Positions 61,845-64,000 of a stretch of DNA of 64,000 bases are shown here, piece by piece (the stretch's first letter is position 1; each line of letters opens with the position of its first letter). This stretch comes from JBOGXA01 sp050694175 (GTDB lineage Bacteria; Actinomycetota; CADDZG01; WHSQ01), in contig JBOGXA010000014.1 in assembly GCA_050694175.1 (NCBI GenBank), forward strand, positions 1 to 64,000, given 5' to 3'. The translations under genes and the position numbers were made by a program. Under the pieces are notes generated by a model, which was given only the letters and a program-made list of their open reading frames with translations, was not told the DNA's origin and did no database searches.

Positions 61845-62429
61845 TCAGGAGGGGCTCGCCAACCAAGGCGCCCGAAGGTCGAAGTAGTCAAGATCCTGGG
61901 TGCGCGGCCAGATGCTCTCGAGCGCGACCTGCTGCGCGCTGCTGCGCTCACCCTCCCGGGCTTCCTCTTCGGACGTGAAGTACACGAACTCGGTGAACCG
62001 GCTTCCATCCCATGCGATGACGCTGCCGATGACATCGTCGCGTGGAGTGGCCGCCATGCTGCGCGCTTCTTCCCTGAAGTCCTCCGGATCTAGCACGCGC
62101 CCCATGATCACCTGGACGAATCCCGCGTCGTCCGAACCACCACCCTTGAATTCGTCCACCAGAGTGCAATCCCAGAACCGCGGGGTGTCCAGGTGCTTGG
62201 AGAACTCGTTCCACCACTGGGTCTGCTCGCTGCGGTCGCTGTTGCGCTGCGCGTGCTCCTGCGACTCGAACCTGAAGGAAGCAATAAAGCGGTCGTCGTC
62301 GTCGGTGATGCCTGCGGTACTTCCAAGCCACCCGTCGGCGCTTGGGCTCAGCTCCTCGAGCCACGTGTCCAGTTGGCGCATGACGCCGGCGGCGTCGGTC
62401 ACGCGCCCTCGCAGCACTTGGATGAACAT
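61845..62429 (-). CDS. Two-domain ABM-like (dimeric alpha-beta barrel) protein
   Basis: A 195-residue protein with two related halves: MFIQVLRGRVTDAAGVMRQL with DRFIASFRFESQEHAQRNSD, and GFVQVIMGRVLDPEDFREEA with RFTEFVYFTSEEEAREGERS. GGAGGAGATTCGG immediately precedes ATG 62429, which decides the start; the longer frame upstream has no protein character. Function unknown, perhaps oxidative metabolism or heme-like monooxygenase fold. Confidence 0.85.
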   Translation of the reverse strand: MFIQVLRGRVTDAAGVMRQLDTWLEELSPSADGWLGSTAGITDDDDRFIASFRFESQEHAQRNSDRSEQTQWWNEFSKHLDTPRFWDCTLVDEFKGGGSDDAGFVQVIMGRVLDPEDFREEARSMAATPRDDVIGSVIAWDGSRFTEFVYFTSEEEAREGERSSAQQVALESIWPRTQDLDYFDLRAPWLASPS

Positions 62430-62593
62430 CCGAATCTCCTCCACTCGACGAGCCGTGCGGTTCGGGAAACCTGCTTGCCGGCTGCGCCGGTGCGGTGGCC
62501 GGGGCAGCTCGGCACCACAACCATGTCGCATGGCCGATAACCGGTCAACCCACGCAGATGTGTCGCCGCACGAAGACGAGTTTGAGCCGGCGG

Positions 62594-62725
62594 TCACATC
62601 CAGACCGACGCTATCGACTGCCACACGTTCGCCTCGGTGCCGAACGCGGTAAAGACTCCGAGCGGCCCCAGTACGAGGATCCCGACGAGAAGCCAATAGA
62701 TCGCGGGGCCTGTGTTGATGCTCAT
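62594..62725 (-). CDS. Small membrane protein (43 residues)
   Basis: ATG 62725 after CAAGGACTGG. The product MSINTGPAIYWLLVGILVLG then PLGVFTAFGTEANVWQSIAS has one membrane helix and ends at TGA 62594. Good codon character and a ribosome site support it, but the length keeps confidence moderate. Confidence 0.5.
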   Translation of the reverse strand: MSINTGPAIYWLLVGILVLGPLGVFTAFGTEANVWQSIASVWM

Positions 62726-62812
62726 AGTGGCCAGTCCTTGTCGGTGGTGTTCACTGCTTTGTCGCCGCCACAGACATCGAGGTTCCGACAGAAAGAGGGT
62801 CGATACATCGGG

Positions 62813-62959
62813 CTAGGTCGCCGGGCGCCTCATAGGCAAGCCGCGGGCGAGCAGATAGAGAAATCCCAGCACGAAACTCGACAGTCCGGTGATGGTGAGC
62901 AGTGTCCTCGTGTCTTCCCAGTGCGGCGCGCCGACCGGATCCAGGACGCGCAGAGGCCA
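62813..62959 (-). CDS. Possible small membrane peptide, start uncertain
   Basis: Minus-strand frame WPLRVLDPVGAPHWEDTRTL, then LTITGLSSFVLGFLYLLARG and LPMRRPAT, ending at TAG 62813. One clear helix. No ATG or GTG precedes it in frame; a CTG at about 62953-62951 would be needed. A remnant is as likely as a gene. Confidence 0.3.
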   Translation of the reverse strand, partial: WPLRVLDPVGAPHWEDTRTLLTITGLSSFVLGFLYLLARGLPMRRPAT

Positions 62960-62973
62960 ATTTTATGTGGTGG

Positions 62974-64000
62974 TTAGCTGGAAGCTATGCTGAAGAATGG
63001 CCCCTCGATCTCGACCGGAACGAACTGCGCCTCGTCGGAGCCAGGTTGGTAGGCCATGACTTTGTCGTTTCCCGCATTGAAGAAGACCCAGTCACCCGAT
63101 GACGACCACGCGATCGACCCATAGGACTCGTCGAGTACCGATCCCTTGACCACGGTGGCCGTTCCTTGCTCGACATCAACCAATGCGAGCTGGTGTTTAC
63201 CGTCCTCATCCGTAACCGCGGGGACTGCCAGCAGAGATCCGTCGGGAGAGAAGGCTCCGTAGTAGGTCTCGACGAAAGAGAACCCTTCTCCCGGCGGAAC
63301 AGCCAGGCTCTCGCCGGTGGTGACGTTCGTGATGTGCAGCTCCTCGCACGCGTGATCACACCACCCGATCAGGTTCCCGTGCGTGTCGGCTGGGAACGGA
63401 CCGGGAAGGCGCATGACCACTTCCTGCTTGCTGAGATCCCAGACCTCCAGCCCGTCGCTACCCTGGAACACAAGTGCCCCCTGCACCGCGCCGACCAGCG
63501 ACGACCAGCGGTCGGCCGGTAGAGGTGTGGAAGGCACGGTGACCTCTCCCTCGACGGTCACTTCCTTTACCGCCTTCAGAGCCCGCATCGTGCTCGGGCT
63601 CTCCGGATCCAGGATCACCAGCCAGACGCGGCCTTCGGTCGCGGACGGCACGACATACCACGACTCTCCAATCTGTCGGGGCGGCTCCTCGAGATCCAGG
63701 TCCAGGCTGAACGCTCCGATATCCGATCCCGTACTCCGACTCGGGCTTCCACGGAACACGAGCTTCGTACCAGTGCGAACTATCCGGGACAAGGAATCGC
63801 CCAGCGCCAGCTCCGGTACGGGAAAGACACGGGACGTGCCGGCGTCCAGATCGATGACCGTGAGTCGGCAGTCGCCGATGTCGCGACACAGATTCTCGAG
63901 ATAGAGCGTGCCGCTCGGCTCATCCGTTGGGGCGTCGGTTGGGGAGGCCCTGTCATCCCCCGGCCCGGCAGGATCGACGCGCTCGTTCCCCAGCAGCCGG
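62974..64000 (-). CDS. Beta-propeller-like protein (N-terminus cut by window edge)
   Basis: The frame runs from the right edge to the stop at 62974 (342 codons seen). The visible part is a series of beta-strand units: LYLENLCRDIGDCRLTVIDL, RVWLVILDPESPSTMRALKA, GALVFQGSDGLEVWDLSKQE, ETYYGAFSPDGSLLAVPAVT, SYGSIAWSSSGDWVFFNAGN, MAYQPGSDEAQFVPVEIEG. This resembles WD40/TolB-type propellers. The upstream part has a Pro/Asp/Thr-rich linker, typical after a signal or membrane anchor, which lies outside the window. Specific function unknown. Confidence 0.75.
   Translation of the reverse strand, partial: RLLGNERVDPAGPGDDRASPTDAPTDEPSGTLYLENLCRDIGDCRLTVIDLDAGTSRVFPVPELALGDSLSRIVRTGTKLVFRGSPSRSTGSDIGAFSLDLDLEEPPRQIGESWYVVPSATEGRVWLVILDPESPSTMRALKAVKEVTVEGEVTVPSTPLPADRWSSLVGAVQGALVFQGSDGLEVWDLSKQEVVMRLPGPFPADTHGNLIGWCDHACEELHITNVTTGESLAVPPGEGFSFVETYYGAFSPDGSLLAVPAVTDEDGKHQLALVDVEQGTATVVKGSVLDESYGSIAWSSSGDWVFFNAGNDKVMAYQPGSDEAQFVPVEIEGPFFSIASS

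Overview
The window looks like a chromosome piece from a high-GC, Gram-positive-type bacterium, most likely an uncultured lineage of Actinomycetota. This rests on gene order (rho, rpmE, prfA, prmC, Sua5, rpiB, glyA, a WecA/TagO-like transferase, atpZ/I and atpBEFHAGDC on one strand; argS, lysA, hom, thrC, thrB on the same strand), frequent GTG starts, ATGA/GTGA overlaps, a DUF664 DinB-type protein and NarL-type regulators. A finer placement cannot be made by eye.

Region 1 (1-33.9 kb) is conserved core. It runs almost entirely on the minus strand: a histone H1-like basic protein cut by the left edge, the full F-type ATP synthase operon preceded by a near-perfect Rex-type operator, cell-wall lipid carrier glycosylation, glyA, rpiB, a low-molecular-weight phosphatase, translation termination genes, rho, transaldolase, and an adjacent pair encoding 2-phosphoglycerate kinase and cyclic 2,3-diphosphoglycerate synthetase. 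The aspartate-family amino acid cluster follows (thrB, thrC, hom, lysA, a PhzF-like gene, argS and a lone receiver protein). It ends at a tRNA-Arg(CCG). Plus-strand islands inside the core are an M32 carboxypeptidase, a secreted HExxH protein, a membrane protein and an Fpg/Nei-type glycosylase.

Region 2 (33.9-44.3 kb) starts right after tRNA-Arg and looks like decayed integrated DNA: two degenerate copies of the tRNA 3' end, each closing a related ~106 bp repeat, an excisionase-like HTH gene without an integrase, TetR remnants, truncated genes, a frameshifted SRPBCC gene and a frameshifted MGT-type glycosyltransferase under a TetR regulator. An intact LVIVD-repeat secreted protein sits among them with a strong terminator. 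The region ends near the 3' half of another tRNA and a pair of 15 bp repeats.

Region 3 (44.3-64 kb) is a mosaic of ion, stress and resistance genes: nhaA with a structured 5' leader resembling the nhaA-I riboswitch class, a slipin/NfeD pair, a small FSxGxE-repeat protein, a class V aminotransferase, an MDR oxidoreductase, DUF1697, a DHFR-fold protein, an alpha/beta hydrolase, a histidine kinase/response regulator/ABC exporter operon, GYD and DinB proteins, a NicO-type metal transporter, and a beta-propeller-like protein cut by the right edge.

A striking global feature is a series of at least eight genes broken by what looks like loss of one base (hom, a small membrane gene, the excisionase-like gene, a TetR remnant, SRPBCC, the glycosyltransferase, a DHFR-fold gene, an ABC permease), often in a short homopolymer. 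This could be assembly indel error or genuine decay; I cannot decide from sequence alone.
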